A DNA stretch of 64,000 nt from Priestia filamentosa (lineage in GTDB: Bacteria > Bacillota > Bacilli > Bacillales > Bacillaceae_H), in assembly GCF_900177535.1 (NCBI RefSeq), contig NZ_FXAJ01000002.1, positions 496,001 to 560,000 of the forward strand. The letters are read 5' to 3'. Under the pieces are notes generated by a model. The model did no database searches and had not been told where the DNA came from. It worked only from the letters and a program-made list of their open reading frames with translations. Positions 55,091 to 64,000 of this stretch are shown here, piece after piece. The translations under genes and the position numbers were made by a program. Within the stretch, counting starts at the first letter, position 1. Every line of letters begins with the position of its first letter.

Positions 55091-56713
55091 ATGCCTTCGT
55101 TTTTTAAAAATCGCAAATCAAAAAAGGACTCCCAACAGGATGCTGAAAATCAATCTGGTAACAACTCAGTAAAAAATATATACAGTTCCTTATCAGCGAA
55201 CCTCGATACGATTAAACAGAAAACAGGAAACAGTTCAGATATCATGATTCGTCAATTAAAAATGGGGGAGAATTTTGATATTAAGATAGCCATTGTCTAT
55301 GTAGAAGGAATTGTAGACAACCAATCTATTCAAGAGTTCTTACTCGAATCCATAATGAAAGACAATCATAAAGAAACAGTGAATAAGCAAAACGTGTTCG
55401 ATCTGATTTCTGAAGATATGATTACAATTGGGGATGTATCATCTATTAATACCTGGAATGACCTGTTTTTATCCTTATTGGCAGGCGATACCCTTATTCT
55501 AGTTGATGAAATAGATCAAGCATTGACTGTAGGGACAAAAGGTGGAGAGAGGCGTGCCATTGCCGAATCAAGTACCCAGATGGTAGTACGCGGTCCAAAG
55601 GAAGCATTTACAGAGTCTATTGGAACCAACATAGCCATGGTACGTCGAATTATTAAAAGCCCGGATTTATGGGTTGAATCTATGAAAATTGGTCGTATAA
55701 CCCAAACAGATATAACAATGATGTACATACATGGCATTGCGAATGATGAAATCATTAAAGAAATACGCCAACGATTACATAAGATTGATATTGATAGCAT
55801 TTTAGAATCAGGCTATATTCAACAACTCATTGAAGATCAAACGATAACCACATTCCCCACTATTTACGATACCGAAAGACCAGATATAGTAGCAGGAAAT
55901 CTCTTAGAGGGACGAATTGCTATTTTTGTTGATGGAACGCCTTTTGTACTGATTGCTCCAGCTGTCTTTATCCAATTTTTTCAGTCGCCTGAAGACTATT
56001 ATGTACGTTTCGACATTTCGACATCGATTCGCTTTTTACGTATTGTTATGTTTCTTATTTCACTTATCGCGCCAGCTGCCTATGTTGCTGTTACAACTTT
56101 TCATCAGGAGATGGTCCCAACACAGCTTATCGTAGCGATTGCAGCACAAAGGGAAGCTGTCCCTTTCCCAGCATTTGTAGAAGCTCTTCTCATGGAGGTT
56201 ACCTTTGAAATCTTACGAGAAGCAGGGATTCGGTTACCGAAAGCCATTGGTTCAGCTGTGTCCATTGTCGGTGCCCTTGTTATTGGGCAAGCTGCCGTTC
56301 AAGCTAGTATTGTATCACCAGCCATGGTTATCATTGTATCCATAACGGCGATTGCTAATTTTGCTACACCCTCCTTTGCGATGGCTATTTCGATTCGCTT
56401 AATCCGTTTTCTGTTTATGATATGTGCAGCGGTATTTGGTTTCTATGGCATTATTCTGGCACTTCTTATGATGGTCGTCCATTTATGCAGTTTACGTTCA
56501 TTTGGTATTCCCTATATGGCACCATTGGCTCCTTTCATACCCTCAAACAATGAAGATACGGTTGTACGATTACCTTGGTGGACACTTAGAAAAAGACCGC
56601 GACTAATAAGTGCAAATACTAGGCGTGAAGGAATCAACCAGCGACCAAATCCTCCTTCATCGCGTGGTATGGTGAATGGGAATCTTGAAGAAGGTGACAA
56701 CAATGAAACGTAA
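55091..56713 (+). CDS. Spore germinant receptor subunit A (GerA family)
   Basis: A 540-residue GerA-type protein: a hydrophilic N-terminal domain (residues 1-300 or so), then about five membrane segments beginning after FDISTSIRFLRIVMF. Typical marks are VYVEGIVDNQSI, GDTLILVDEIDQAL, RGPKEAFTESIGTN and a Pro-rich C-terminal tail. It sits in the inner spore membrane and with the B and C subunits responds to nutrients. AAAGGAAGG precedes the ATG. Overlaps gerC by 11 bp. Confidence 0.93.
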   Translation: MPSFFKNRKSKKDSQQDAENQSGNNSVKNIYSSLSANLDTIKQKTGNSSDIMIRQLKMGENFDIKIAIVYVEGIVDNQSIQEFLLESIMKDNHKETVNKQNVFDLISEDMITIGDVSSINTWNDLFLSLLAGDTLILVDEIDQALTVGTKGGERRAIAESSTQMVVRGPKEAFTESIGTNIAMVRRIIKSPDLWVESMKIGRITQTDITMMYIHGIANDEIIKEIRQRLHKIDIDSILESGYIQQLIEDQTITTFPTIYDTERPDIVAGNLLEGRIAIFVDGTPFVLIAPAVFIQFFQSPEDYYVRFDISTSIRFLRIVMFLISLIAPAAYVAVTTFHQEMVPTQLIVAIAAQREAVPFPAFVEALLMEVTFEILREAGIRLPKAIGSAVSIVGALVIGQAAVQASIVSPAMVIIVSITAIANFATPSFAMAISIRLIRFLFMICAAVFGFYGIILALLMMVVHLCSLRSFGIPYMAPLAPFIPSNNEDTVVRLPWWTLRKRPRLISANTRREGINQRPNPPSSRGMVNGNLEEGDNNET

Positions 56714-57932
56714 AGGAGCTTTTCTTTTATTAATAATGATGGTGACCGTCTTATTAACAAGTTGTTGGAGTAAAAAGGAGTTAACAGACCTTGCTATTGT
56801 GGCAGCCATGGGAGTAGATAAAACGAAAGATGGGCGATATAACCTGACACTTCAAATTATTAATCCCGGGAACGTGGCTGGAGGCTTGCAAGGAGGCGGA
56901 GGTCAGGTGCAAAGTCCCCCTGTGACCATCTATTCAGCTTCAGGGGACAATATAGTGGAAACAAGCAGACGGGCTTCAAGCAGAATTTCTCGGCGACTGT
57001 ATTATGCTCACACAAACTTAGTCATCGTTGGGGAAAGTCTTGCAAGAGAAGAAGGGATTGAGGTATTGATGGATGCTTTTGATCGAGATCCTGAATTTCG
57101 AACGACCTCAGCTCTCGTCATTGCTAACCACTCAACTGCTGCGGATTTAGTTAAAACATTAACTCCTGTTGATAAGATTCCAGCAAATAAAGTGCTGAAA
57201 ACTTTAGAATTCACAGAAAGACAATGGGGAGAGAATGTAAAAGTTTCACTCCAAGATGTAATGAAAGGTCTTCAATCCTCCAAAGAGGAAACCGTTGTAG
57301 CTGGATTTAGTATGGTGGGAAATCCTAAACAAGCGCAAAGGTTAGATAACCTTCAAGAAAGTGCGCCTGAAGCCACGCTTCGAGCTTCCGGAATTGCTGT
57401 TTTAAAACAAGGAAAGTTAGTGGATTGGCTGTATGGAAAAACAGCAAGAGGAACGGTATGGATTTTAGATAAAATACAAGGAACGGCTATTAATGTTGAT
57501 TGGGAAGGAAAAAAAGCAGCAATAGCTTATAAAACCGTTCGTCAAAAAACAGATGTATCTGCCAAAATGAAGAATGGCCATCCTCACGTTTCAATTCATA
57601 CTCGGGTTGAAGGAGACATTGGTGAAATGAAGATACCTATTGATATCACCAATACAAAGGTCATTACAAAGATTGAACAGTCCTTGAGAAAAGAAATAAA
57701 AAAAGAATTAGAGAAAGCCATTGAACATGCGCAGAAAAATAAAACAGATATCCTTGGATTTGGTGAAGTCATTCACCGTTCTAGACCAAATGAATGGAAA
57801 AAAATAAAAACTGAATGGAGCGATGTGTATTTTCCAAAATTAGATGTAGATATTACTGTGGATGCTTATATCCGCCGTACTGGTTTGCGAAACAAGTCGT
57901 TTCTTTCAGGTGTAAAAGAGAATCAGGAGTAA
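56703..57932 (+). CDS. Spore germinant receptor lipoprotein subunit C (GerC family)
   Basis: A 409-residue lipoprotein. After MKRKG the signal helix leads to LLTSC with Cys21 as the lipid site, then WSKKELTDLAIVAAMGVDKT and RISRRLYYAHTNLVIVGESLA, all standard GerC. ATG 56703 overlaps gerA and has GAAGGTG upstream. The gerA-C-B order instead of A-B-C suggests that a B copy after gerC once existed and was replaced; a decayed copy is visible next. Confidence 0.92.
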   Translation: MKRKGAFLLLIMMVTVLLTSCWSKKELTDLAIVAAMGVDKTKDGRYNLTLQIINPGNVAGGLQGGGGQVQSPPVTIYSASGDNIVETSRRASSRISRRLYYAHTNLVIVGESLAREEGIEVLMDAFDRDPEFRTTSALVIANHSTAADLVKTLTPVDKIPANKVLKTLEFTERQWGENVKVSLQDVMKGLQSSKEETVVAGFSMVGNPKQAQRLDNLQESAPEATLRASGIAVLKQGKLVDWLYGKTARGTVWILDKIQGTAINVDWEGKKAAIAYKTVRQKTDVSAKMKNGHPHVSIHTRVEGDIGEMKIPIDITNTKVITKIEQSLRKEIKKELEKAIEHAQKNKTDILGFGEVIHRSRPNEWKKIKTEWSDVYFPKLDVDITVDAYIRRTGLRNKSFLSGVKENQE

Positions 57933-57948
57933 AGAAAAGAGTTACCAA

Positions 57949-58188
57949 TGGAATGAAGTAAGTCAAAACTAGTGGTAATTAGCTCTTTATCTCAATGGTT
58001 CTGTTTGAACTGATCAGTACTATGTTCAAGCCTTTTTTATGAGAGCGAAGCAGGATGCCTGACTGACGATTTTATTTGAAATAGTAGCGGCGGTTTGGTT
58101 TTATTTTTAATCCCTCATAAACTTTATTTGTAATATTCCCTTAGGTAAGGTGATGGAAACCTTATTTATCTTTGTCTACATTTTTGGG
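57949..58188 (+). pseudogene. Decayed gerB N-terminal copy
   Basis: About 240 bp align to the first part of the intact gerB at 58233, for example GTGGTAATTAGCTCTTTATC with GTGCCAGTCAGCTCTTTGTT, GAGCGAAGCAGGATGC with GCAAAACAGGACGC, TCATAAACTTTATT with TCATAAGCTTTATT, and CTTTGTCTACAT in both. Frames are broken by several stops and indels and an inner section is deleted. It fills the otherwise unexplained 300-bp gap. Confidence 0.7.
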
Positions 58189-58232
58189 GGATAAAAGAGA
58201 AGAAAAAGCAGGAAAAAGGAGGTGGAAGGGGA

Positions 58233-59333
58233 GTGGAAAAAGCCAAAATTAGTGCCAGTCAGCTCTTTGTTCTCATGGTCTTATTTGAACTAGGTAGTTC
58301 TTTATTGGTACCTCTTGCCATGGATGCAAAACAGGACGCTTGGCTTGCGATTCTACTTGGAATGATAGGCAGTTTAGTTTTACTCTTAATCTTTCATAAG
58401 CTTTATTCCTATTATCCAGATCTCTTGCCTACGGACTACATGCAAAAAATCCTAGGTAAAGGGATAGGAAGCGTACTTGCCTTTGTCTACATCCTTTACT
58501 TTATGTATGATGCATCAAGAATTCTACGTGATTTTGGGGAAATGTTATTGACCTTTGCCTATCCTGATACGCCTTTATTTATCGCAAACGCTTTATTAAT
58601 GCTTGTCATTATTTATATGGTTCGAAAAGGAATAGAGGTTATCGCGCGCTCAGGCGAGGTCCTTTTTATACCGATGTATATCCTTGCTGTCACTGGATTT
58701 ATTCTCATTGTGAGTTCTGGTTTAATCGATTTTACCAACTTACAACCAGTACTTGAAGAAGGGATGTTACCTGTCTTAAAAGTTGTCTTTACTCAAACCT
58801 TATATTTTCCGTTTGCAGAAGCTATTGTGTTTACGATGATTCTGCCTTGTTTAAATAATCCTAAGAAGGCAAAAGTGACCATGTTATGTGCAACAGGATT
58901 AAGTGGCATCAATTTGGTGATTACGATGATCATTAATGTTAGTGTGCTTGGGGTGGATTTGACAGCACGTTCACAATTCCCTCTTCTTAGTACTGTACAA
59001 AGCATCCAGGTTGCTGATTTCTTGGAACGTCTTGATGTATTTTTTATGATTGCCCTGGTAATTGGTATTTTTTTTAAGATTAGCGTGTTATTTTATGCAG
59101 CTGTTATAGGCACGGCCAGTTTATTTAAAATTGAATCGCCTTCACGACTATCGCATCCTTTAGGCATAGCTATTCTTTTCTTATCCATCACGATTGCGAG
59201 TAACGTCCAGGAACACCTCCAAGAGGGACTGAAGATAACAATGTTTGTTCTTCATATTCCTCTCCTAGTGATGGTTCCTTTCCTTCTTCTTATTGTTGCT
59301 TTCTTAAAAAATAGGAAGAAACAGAGGGAATAA
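58233..59333 (+). CDS. Spore germinant receptor subunit B (GerB family)
   Basis: A 366-residue, 10-TM protein of the APC-like endospore GerB family. ISASQLFVLMVLFELGSSLL starts the first helix; QTLYFPFAEAIVFTMILP and the basic C-terminal tail are typical. The start is GTG 58233 behind AAAGGAGG. GerB is thought to bind the germinant. It follows the decayed gerB start by 45 bp, so its own transcription may depend on read-through from gerA. Confidence 0.92.
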   Translation: MEKAKISASQLFVLMVLFELGSSLLVPLAMDAKQDAWLAILLGMIGSLVLLLIFHKLYSYYPDLLPTDYMQKILGKGIGSVLAFVYILYFMYDASRILRDFGEMLLTFAYPDTPLFIANALLMLVIIYMVRKGIEVIARSGEVLFIPMYILAVTGFILIVSSGLIDFTNLQPVLEEGMLPVLKVVFTQTLYFPFAEAIVFTMILPCLNNPKKAKVTMLCATGLSGINLVITMIINVSVLGVDLTARSQFPLLSTVQSIQVADFLERLDVFFMIALVIGIFFKISVLFYAAVIGTASLFKIESPSRLSHPLGIAILFLSITIASNVQEHLQEGLKITMFVLHIPLLVMVPFLLLIVAFLKNRKKQRE

Positions 59334-59553
59334 TACATCATTTTGCCGAACATGAAGTCATTATTGGTGAATTTTAGATTTCAACTATCACATGCTATTG
59401 GAACTAACATATTTTTGTCTAGTCCCTTACATACTAAACGATAATAAACAAAATAGAGAAAGGTTTATAACAAATAAAACTTTCAAGAAGGAGAGAGTGG
59501 GAAAACGATTAAAAGTATCCTTTTCTCTCTATGTGAATGGTGAGGTGCTTTTT

Positions 59554-59676
59554 ATGTATACTTGGTTTTATGATCATTTTGTTAACACTGTCATTTTCCC
59601 GCTTAGCTGTTTAGTGCTGGTTACGATTATTTTAAGCATGTATGCATACTTTAAATTAAAGAAAATAAATAAATAG
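59554..59676 (+). CDS. Small single-TM protein after gerB (40 residues)
   Basis: Starts MYTWFYDHFVNTVIFPLSC with one hydrophobic helix and a short lysine-rich end. ATG 59554 follows GGTGAGGTG. It lies 220 bp downstream of gerB, so it may belong to the same unit. No family recognised; some ger operons carry such small extra proteins. Confidence 0.5.
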   Translation: MYTWFYDHFVNTVIFPLSCLVLVTIILSMYAYFKLKKINK

Positions 59677-59788
59677 TAGTTCACAGAAATATTTAAATAT
59701 TGATTATCAGTATTGAAACGTTCATTCTCCTTTTGGATTTACAGGTTCCATCCCAAAAATTAAATATAACTTTCCCAACATTCTTTGG

Positions 59789-60046
59789 CTACCAATGAAA
59801 GATTTTTTCTAACTGTGTTTTATTCAACTTGTTTTTATTTTCTAAAGTAATCGTACCTTTTCTTTTTCTTATCTTTAAAGGCTCATTAAGTTCATCTTTA
59901 CTTAAAACCTTATAAAAAGGTATAAAATTCTTTGATAATAGGGGGGAATCGATAAAATGAAGGTGTTGAAATTCAACAACAGAAACAAAGGCCACAAGAG
60001 GATAATTGCTGTTTAAGTATGTATATAAGTTGTATATCCTATTCAA
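59789..60046 (-). CDS. Uncertain 85-codon frame, possibly a decayed gene end
   Basis: Reads YPLVAFVSVVEFQHLHFIDS, then a lysine-rich C-terminus. The TTG start lacks a ribosome site and an upstream TGA is close. The beginning resembles the end of NERD-type domains slightly. The flanking parts of 59677-60179 show no other gene. Confidence 0.3.
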   Translation of the reverse strand: MNRIYNLYTYLNSNYPLVAFVSVVEFQHLHFIDSPLLSKNFIPFYKVLSKDELNEPLKIRKRKGTITLENKNKLNKTQLEKIFHW

Positions 60047-60179
60047 AAAAACTCTATTATTTCTTCACAAAGTTAGATTAGTTAATTGTTAAAATAGAGA
60101 AAACCCTATAATATAAACATGTATAGCTATTAGTAAGTTTTTTTAGTAAAAGAAACTTATTACGTAAGGAGAGTTAAAC

Positions 60180-61184
60180 TTGAAAAAGAAACAAAGCACT
60201 GCAATAGAAGTAGCTAAGTTAGCTAACGTTTCACAATCAACTGTCTCCAGGGTATTTACTCCAGGGGCAAAGGTGTCGCCTAAGACTCAAAAACGAGTGC
60301 TGGATGCAGCTCAAAAAATAGGCTATCGTCCAAATGCTTTGGCAAGAGGGTTAATAACGAATAAAACCAATATAGTTGGTCTTGTAATGGGAAATATCCA
60401 AAATCCTTTTTATCCAGAAATCCTAGATAAATTGACAAAAAGTTTATATGAAAGAGGATATCATGTTCTTTTTTTTCATACAAAGAACGATGAAATTGAC
60501 CAAGATGAAATATCTCAATTTCTTGAATACAATGTAGAGGGCGTAATCATGACGGACGTTTTATTATCTTCAAGTGTCGTCTCCAGGCTTTCGACACATG
60601 ATATACCTATTGTCCTTTTTAATAGATATACTCAAGATTCTTCCTGTCATTCTGTATGTTGCGATAATTACGCTGCTGGCAAGAAAATTGCGGAATATCT
60701 ATTTAAACAAGGTCATCAAAAATTCACTTATATTTCTGGTCGTATAAATACATCAACAAGCCGTGATCGGGAGAAGGGATTTGTTGAGTTTCTTACACAA
60801 AAAGGCATAAAACCTATCGTAGAAGAAGGAGATTATACTTATGAAGCTGGTTACAATGTAGCTAGGCAGTTATTAAAAGATAGCAATCGTCCAGATGCCA
60901 TTTTTTGTGCAAATGATATTATGGCATTAGGAGTAATAGATGCTGCTAAAAACTTAGGTATATCTATTCCAAATGATTTATCAATTATAGGGTTTGATGA
61001 TATTGCAATGGCTTCTTGGCCTCTATATTCCTTAACAACCTGGCAGCAACCAGTGAATGAAATGATTGAAGAAACGATTAATATATTATTAAATAGAGTT
61101 GAGGAAGAAACTACAAAACCTAAATGCCTATTTCTTTCGGGGTCACTTATTGAAAGAAAATCTGTAAAGATATTAAAAGAATAG
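60180..61184 (+). CDS. LacI-family transcriptional regulator
   Basis: A 334-residue protein: N-terminal helix-turn-helix IEVAKLANVSQSTVSRVF (residues 9-26) with hinge region RPNALARGL, then a periplasmic-binding-type sensor with LIIFxxx-like IIGFDDIAMASWP. Start TTG 60180 behind AAGGAGAG. Two palindromic TGCATACGTATGCA-type sites lie between it and hisD, its likely operators. It therefore probably controls the hisD-SDR-dehydrogenase operon in response to its substrate. Confidence 0.9.
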   Translation: MKKKQSTAIEVAKLANVSQSTVSRVFTPGAKVSPKTQKRVLDAAQKIGYRPNALARGLITNKTNIVGLVMGNIQNPFYPEILDKLTKSLYERGYHVLFFHTKNDEIDQDEISQFLEYNVEGVIMTDVLLSSSVVSRLSTHDIPIVLFNRYTQDSSCHSVCCDNYAAGKKIAEYLFKQGHQKFTYISGRINTSTSRDREKGFVEFLTQKGIKPIVEEGDYTYEAGYNVARQLLKDSNRPDAIFCANDIMALGVIDAAKNLGISIPNDLSIIGFDDIAMASWPLYSLTTWQQPVNEMIEETINILLNRVEEETTKPKCLFLSGSLIERKSVKILKE

Positions 61185-61249
61185 TTGACAATGAAAACGT
61201 TATCACTCATACTAGTTAACAAGCAGAATAGTATGAATGATACAAAAAA

Positions 61250-61263
61250 TGAATACGTATGCA
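61250..61263 (+). promoter_or_regulatory. LacI-type operator, upstream copy
   Basis: TGAATACGTATGCA, 13 of 14 identical to the palindrome at 61346 and centred 96 bp from it, a distance that would permit looping. Confidence 0.6.
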
Positions 61264-61345
61264 AGTTTTATTTTAAATTGAATCAAAGCGTACTATATGT
61301 TGTGAAACTGTAATAAACATACATTATTTACTTTCTAAAATAAAA

Positions 61346-61359
61346 TGCATACGTATGCA
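61346..61359 (+). promoter_or_regulatory. LacI-type operator, perfect palindrome
   Basis: TGCATACGTATGCA is a perfect 14-bp palindrome with a central CG, as usual for LacI-family sites. It lies 20 bp before the hisD-like start codon, directly beside AAAGGAGAG, so binding would block the operon. Confidence 0.75.
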
Positions 61360-61378
61360 AAAAAGGAGAGATTTTATT

Positions 61379-62665
61379 ATGGTGCAAATTTTTAAACAGG
61401 GGAAAAGTCAGGAAGAGATTGCCCAAAATGATATGCAAATATCAACAACAGTAAGTCAAACAATTAAAAAGGTTGAAGATGAAGGGGACGCTGCGGTCAG
61501 AGAATTATCCAGAAAGTTTGATAATTGGTCTCCAGAAAGTTTTAGGTTAACAGATCACCAAATTATTGAAATTGTAAATAGCGTGCCAGAACAAACAATT
61601 GAAGATATTAAATTTGCCCAAAGCAATGTAAGAAGATTTGCTGAAGAACAGAGAAAGTCTATGTTAGATATTGAAGTAGAAACATTACCAGGTGTTATTC
61701 TTGGTCACAAAAATATTCCAGTAGGGAGTGTTGGCTGTTATATTCCTGGGGGACGTTATCCTATGGTTGCTTCTGCACATATGAGTGTATTAACAGCAAA
61801 AGTAGCGGGAGTAAAACGAGTGATCGCTTGCACTCCACCTATTGCTGGAGAAATTCCTGCAGCTACAGTTGCAGCGATGCATCTAGCAGGGGCCGATGAA
61901 ATTTATATTCTTGGAGGTATTCAAGCAATGGCTGCAATGGCTGTCGGTACGGAAACAATCGAACCGGTGGATATGCTGGTAGGTCCAGGGAATGCATATG
62001 TAGCAGAAGCAAAACGTCAATTATATGGTCGTGTGGGAATTGACCTCTTTGCAGGCCCTACAGAAACATTAGTAGTTGCTGATGAAACCGCAGATGCAGA
62101 AATGATTGCAACTGACCTTTTGGGACAGGGAGAGCACGGTCCAACTTCACCAGGAGCATTGATTACAACGTCTAAAAAATTAGCCGAAGAGACTGTAGAG
62201 GAGATTGAACGTCAACTTCAAAACCTTCCAACGGCTGATGTAGCACGAGTTTCCTGGGAAGATTACGGGAGAATCATTATTGTTGAAAATGAGCAGGAAG
62301 CTTTAATAGAGGCTGATAAACTGGCTTTTGAACATGTAGAAATTTTAACGAAAAATCCAGATTACTTCTTGGAGAATATGAACAATTATGGATGTTTATT
62401 CCTTGGGCCAGAAACAAATGTAGCATATGGTGATAAAGTAATTGGTACAAATCATACCCTTCCAACAAAAGGCGCAGCACGCTATACTGGGGGGCTTTGG
62501 GTAGGCAAGTTTTTAAAAACATGCACATATCAAAAAGTTACAGAAGAGGCAAGCGTCCAAATCGGTGAATATGCCGCACGTCTTTGTCAACTAGAGAATT
62601 TTTCTGGTCATGCTGAACAAGCCCTTCTTCGTGTCCGTCGTTATGGGAAAGTAACAGCTAAATAA
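61379..62665 (+). CDS. HisD-family dehydrogenase, sulfopropanediol 3-dehydrogenase (HpsN)-like
   Basis: A 428-residue zinc enzyme. [36 protein letters not shown] (Gln and His zinc ligands), LAFEHVEIL (catalytic Glu-His) and [19 protein letters not shown] are visible. The pattern around GTNHTLPT resembles HpsN-like relatives more than true histidinol dehydrogenase, and the gene is not in a his operon. It would oxidise a diol or hydroxy-alcohol to an acid with two NAD+. ATG 61379 follows AAAGGAGAG. Substrate, possibly a sulfonate or carnitine-like compound, is inferred. Confidence 0.8.
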   Translation: MVQIFKQGKSQEEIAQNDMQISTTVSQTIKKVEDEGDAAVRELSRKFDNWSPESFRLTDHQIIEIVNSVPEQTIEDIKFAQSNVRRFAEEQRKSMLDIEVETLPGVILGHKNIPVGSVGCYIPGGRYPMVASAHMSVLTAKVAGVKRVIACTPPIAGEIPAATVAAMHLAGADEIYILGGIQAMAAMAVGTETIEPVDMLVGPGNAYVAEAKRQLYGRVGIDLFAGPTETLVVADETADAEMIATDLLGQGEHGPTSPGALITTSKKLAEETVEEIERQLQNLPTADVARVSWEDYGRIIIVENEQEALIEADKLAFEHVEILTKNPDYFLENMNNYGCLFLGPETNVAYGDKVIGTNHTLPTKGAARYTGGLWVGKFLKTCTYQKVTEEASVQIGEYAARLCQLENFSGHAEQALLRVRRYGKVTAK

Positions 62666-62670
62666 CTAAT

Positions 62671-62710
62671 AAAAAGGATGCATAAACCTCTTATGTATCC
62701 TTTTTAACTA
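62671..62710 (+). terminator. Terminator after the hisD-like gene
   Basis: AAAAAGGATGCATAA (62671-62685) pairs with TTATGTATCCTTTTT (62691-62705), one G-U pair. It may partly isolate hisD from the SDR gene. Confidence 0.75.
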
Positions 62711-62751
62711 AATATTTACTATTGTAAATATAATCTTATAAGTTATAAAAA

Positions 62752-62766
62752 TTGAAAGCGTTTGCT
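62752..62766 (+). promoter_or_regulatory. cre site before the SDR unit
   Basis: TTGAAAGCGTTTGCT matches all 15 positions of WTGNAANCGNWNNCW. CcpA repression of the region downstream is expected. Confidence 0.7.
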
Positions 62767-62820
62767 TTTGTTTTAACAATTTACAAGAAAATATTTAAGT
62801 ATACTACTTTTAATTATCGT

Positions 62821-62987
62821 TAGTTTCAAAATTATACAATCAAGGAAGTGAGGCTATTATTACTTTGTTAGCTGTTACAGGATTGACCCATAAACAAGCT
62901 TACAGAGATATTTTTGCTGTAACTATTATTAAAACTCTTGCATGCTTTTTTATCATCCTTGTCTACAGTTTAACTGGTTTAGTTTAA
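62821..62987 (+). pseudogene. Permease, C-terminal remnant
   Basis: A frame with no start ends at TAA 62985. Its last 43 codons read ITLLAVTGLTHKQAYRDIF and then one hydrophobic helix ending YSLTGLV, like the C-terminal end of a gluconate- or anion-type permease. The rest of the transporter is gone. It lies between the hisD-like gene and the SDR gene, so the operon's own transporter seems lost. Confidence 0.6.
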
Positions 62988-63076
62988 TAATAGAGATTAT
63001 TGGATTAATAGACTTATAATCAACACTATGAATCAAAATATATAAAATTTTTCCTATGTAATAGGAGGGGACACTA

Positions 63077-63838
63077 ATGGGGCATTTTGATGAACTTAAA
63101 GGTAAGAAGGTATTAATTACTGGAGGAAGCAAAGGAATCGGCAAAGATATTGCTTTGGAATTTTCTAAGTTAGGAGCCGATACCGTGATTACAGGTCGTA
63201 ATGAAGAAGATTTAGTCTCAACTACAAACGAATTAAAACAGATTCATTCCGGCTCCTTTTACTTAAAGACAGATATGCAAAATACATCAAATGTGTATGA
63301 CATGGTAGATGAAGCAGTTTCCACATTGGGAGGAGTTGATATACTCGTAAATAATGCTGGGGTTAATATTCCTAAACCAGCACTAGAAGTGACAGAAGAA
63401 GATTGGGATCAAGTCATAGACACTAATTTAAAAGGGACTTTTTTCTGCGCGCAACGAGTGGGGAAATACATGATAGAACAAGGGGGCGGACGAATTATTA
63501 ATATGGTTTCTCAAATGGCCTTTGTAGGTTATATTAAACGTTCTGCCTATTGTTCTAGTAAAGGGGGCGCAGTTCAATTAACAAAAGCACTTGCGATTGA
63601 ATGGGCTCCATATAATGTGAAGGTAAATGCAGTTGCCCCTACTTTTATTGAAACAGACTTTACGAAAAAAATGTTTGAAAACCAGGAATTTTATGAGGAG
63701 GTTGTTGCCCGAATCCCTTTAGGGAAATTAGCTCAACCGTCTGATGTTACAGGAGCAGTTGTCTTTTTAGCTTCTGACTTAGCTCAGTTTATAACAGGGG
63801 AAACAATTAAAGTGGATGGAGGTTGGACGGCGATATGA
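63077..63838 (+). CDS. SDR-family oxidoreductase (gluconate 5-dehydrogenase/FabG-like)
   Basis: A 253-residue classical SDR: TGGSKGIGKDI for NAD(P), NNAGVNIP, YCSSKGG with the catalytic Tyr and Lys, and GGWTAI at the end. Pattern like Gno/KduD enzymes. TAGGAGGGG precedes the ATG. It overlaps the following dehydrogenase gene by 4 bp, so they are cotranslated parts of the LacI-controlled catabolic unit. Confidence 0.85.
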   Translation: MGHFDELKGKKVLITGGSKGIGKDIALEFSKLGADTVITGRNEEDLVSTTNELKQIHSGSFYLKTDMQNTSNVYDMVDEAVSTLGGVDILVNNAGVNIPKPALEVTEEDWDQVIDTNLKGTFFCAQRVGKYMIEQGGGRIINMVSQMAFVGYIKRSAYCSSKGGAVQLTKALAIEWAPYNVKVNAVAPTFIETDFTKKMFENQEFYEEVVARIPLGKLAQPSDVTGAVVFLASDLAQFITGETIKVDGGWTAI

Positions 63839-64000
63839 ACACTTCTATAGAAAAACTAGCAATACTAGGATCTGGTACAATGGGACATTCTATTGCTTTA
63901 TGTGCAGCTATGGCGGGATTCCACGTAAAAGTTTGGGGAATAGATGACAATGACATCCAACGTGGGAAAGAAGGTGTGGGGGGAAAATTAAATGTGTTGA
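63835..64000 (+). CDS. 3-hydroxyacyl-CoA dehydrogenase-family protein, N-terminal part
   Basis: The frame starts at ATG 63835 and runs off the window at 64000; 55 codons are visible. LAILGSGTMGHSIAL is the NAD motif with GxGxxG, as in hydroxybutyryl-CoA, carnitine and L-gulonate dehydrogenases. Overlap with the SDR gene suggests one pathway. Which substrate cannot be told from this part. Confidence 0.8.
   Translation, partial: MNTSIEKLAILGSGTMGHSIALCAAMAGFHVKVWGIDDNDIQRGKEGVGGKLNVL

Noticed and set aside
61379-62665. True histidinol dehydrogenase for histidine synthesis
   Set aside because: No other his gene nearby, LacI-type control, catabolic neighbours, and GTNHTLPT-type sequence resembling HpsN relatives.

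Overview
The window comes from a low-GC, endospore-forming Bacillaceae bacterium (Bacillus/Priestia-like; genus not resolved). The signs are AGGAGG ribosome-binding sites with ATG/GTG/TTG starts, a GerA/GerB/GerC germinant-receptor locus, a c-di-AMP (ydaO/yuaA-type) riboswitch before ktrA, CcpA-type cre boxes, a BirA operator before a bioW-type biotin operon, and YumC, YjcF, YczE, YnfA and DUF4023 family proteins. No rRNA, tRNA, CRISPR array or intact insertion sequence was seen.

Layout. 1-1035: C-terminal end of an MFS exporter. 1197-7339: a GlpP-family antiterminator, a strong hairpin, then an operon of orphan GatC-type permease, FGGY kinase, SDR, class II aldolase and 2-hydroxyacid dehydrogenase. 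It looks like a polyol or ketose pathway whose substrate is not known. 7488-24070: a phenylacetate catabolic island. One arm (minus strand) is paaK, a ferredoxin-NADP reductase and a ferredoxin. The other is paaABCD, an EthD-like gene, two crotonases, an aldehyde dehydrogenase, a 3-hydroxyacyl-CoA dehydrogenase, a thiolase, a third crotonase and paaX, followed by paaY, a nitronate-monooxygenase-like gene and paaI. No paaE or MaoC-type hydratase is present. 24244-29745: bioW-bioA-bioF-bioD under a perfect BirA-type operator, then a BioI-like P450; bioB is missing.

29826-35773: small single-gene units (maltose acetyltransferase, MarR regulator with its operator, acetyltransferases, NUDIX hydrolase, SDR, methyltransferase). 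35.8-54.5 kb: an accessory, decaying region. It holds MFS fragments, a broken PCYCGC lipoprotein gene, short repeats with TAGTTAAC ends, and intact genes between them (ktrAB with riboswitch, ynfA, LysR/MFS/NMO, mscS, FAD monooxygenase). It also holds an HPr/Crh-like protein with Gln15 and Asp46 in place of the two regulatory phosphorylation residues. 54.7-59.7 kb: germination locus gerA-gerC-gerB, with a decayed second gerB start between gerC and gerB. 60.2-64 kb: a LacI-regulated operon with an HpsN-like HisD-family dehydrogenase, a permease reduced to its C-terminus, an SDR and the start of a 3-hydroxyacyl-CoA dehydrogenase-family gene.

How the genes work together. In the phenylacetate island PaaK activates phenylacetate, PaaABCD epoxidises the ring (probably with electrons from the linked ferredoxin and reductase), and the crotonases, dehydrogenases and thiolase give acetyl-CoA and succinyl-CoA. 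PaaX, PaaY and PaaI supply regulation and thioester clean-up. The two strongest leads for new biology are the GlpP-paralogue/hairpin-controlled polyol operon and the Asp46 Crh-like protein.
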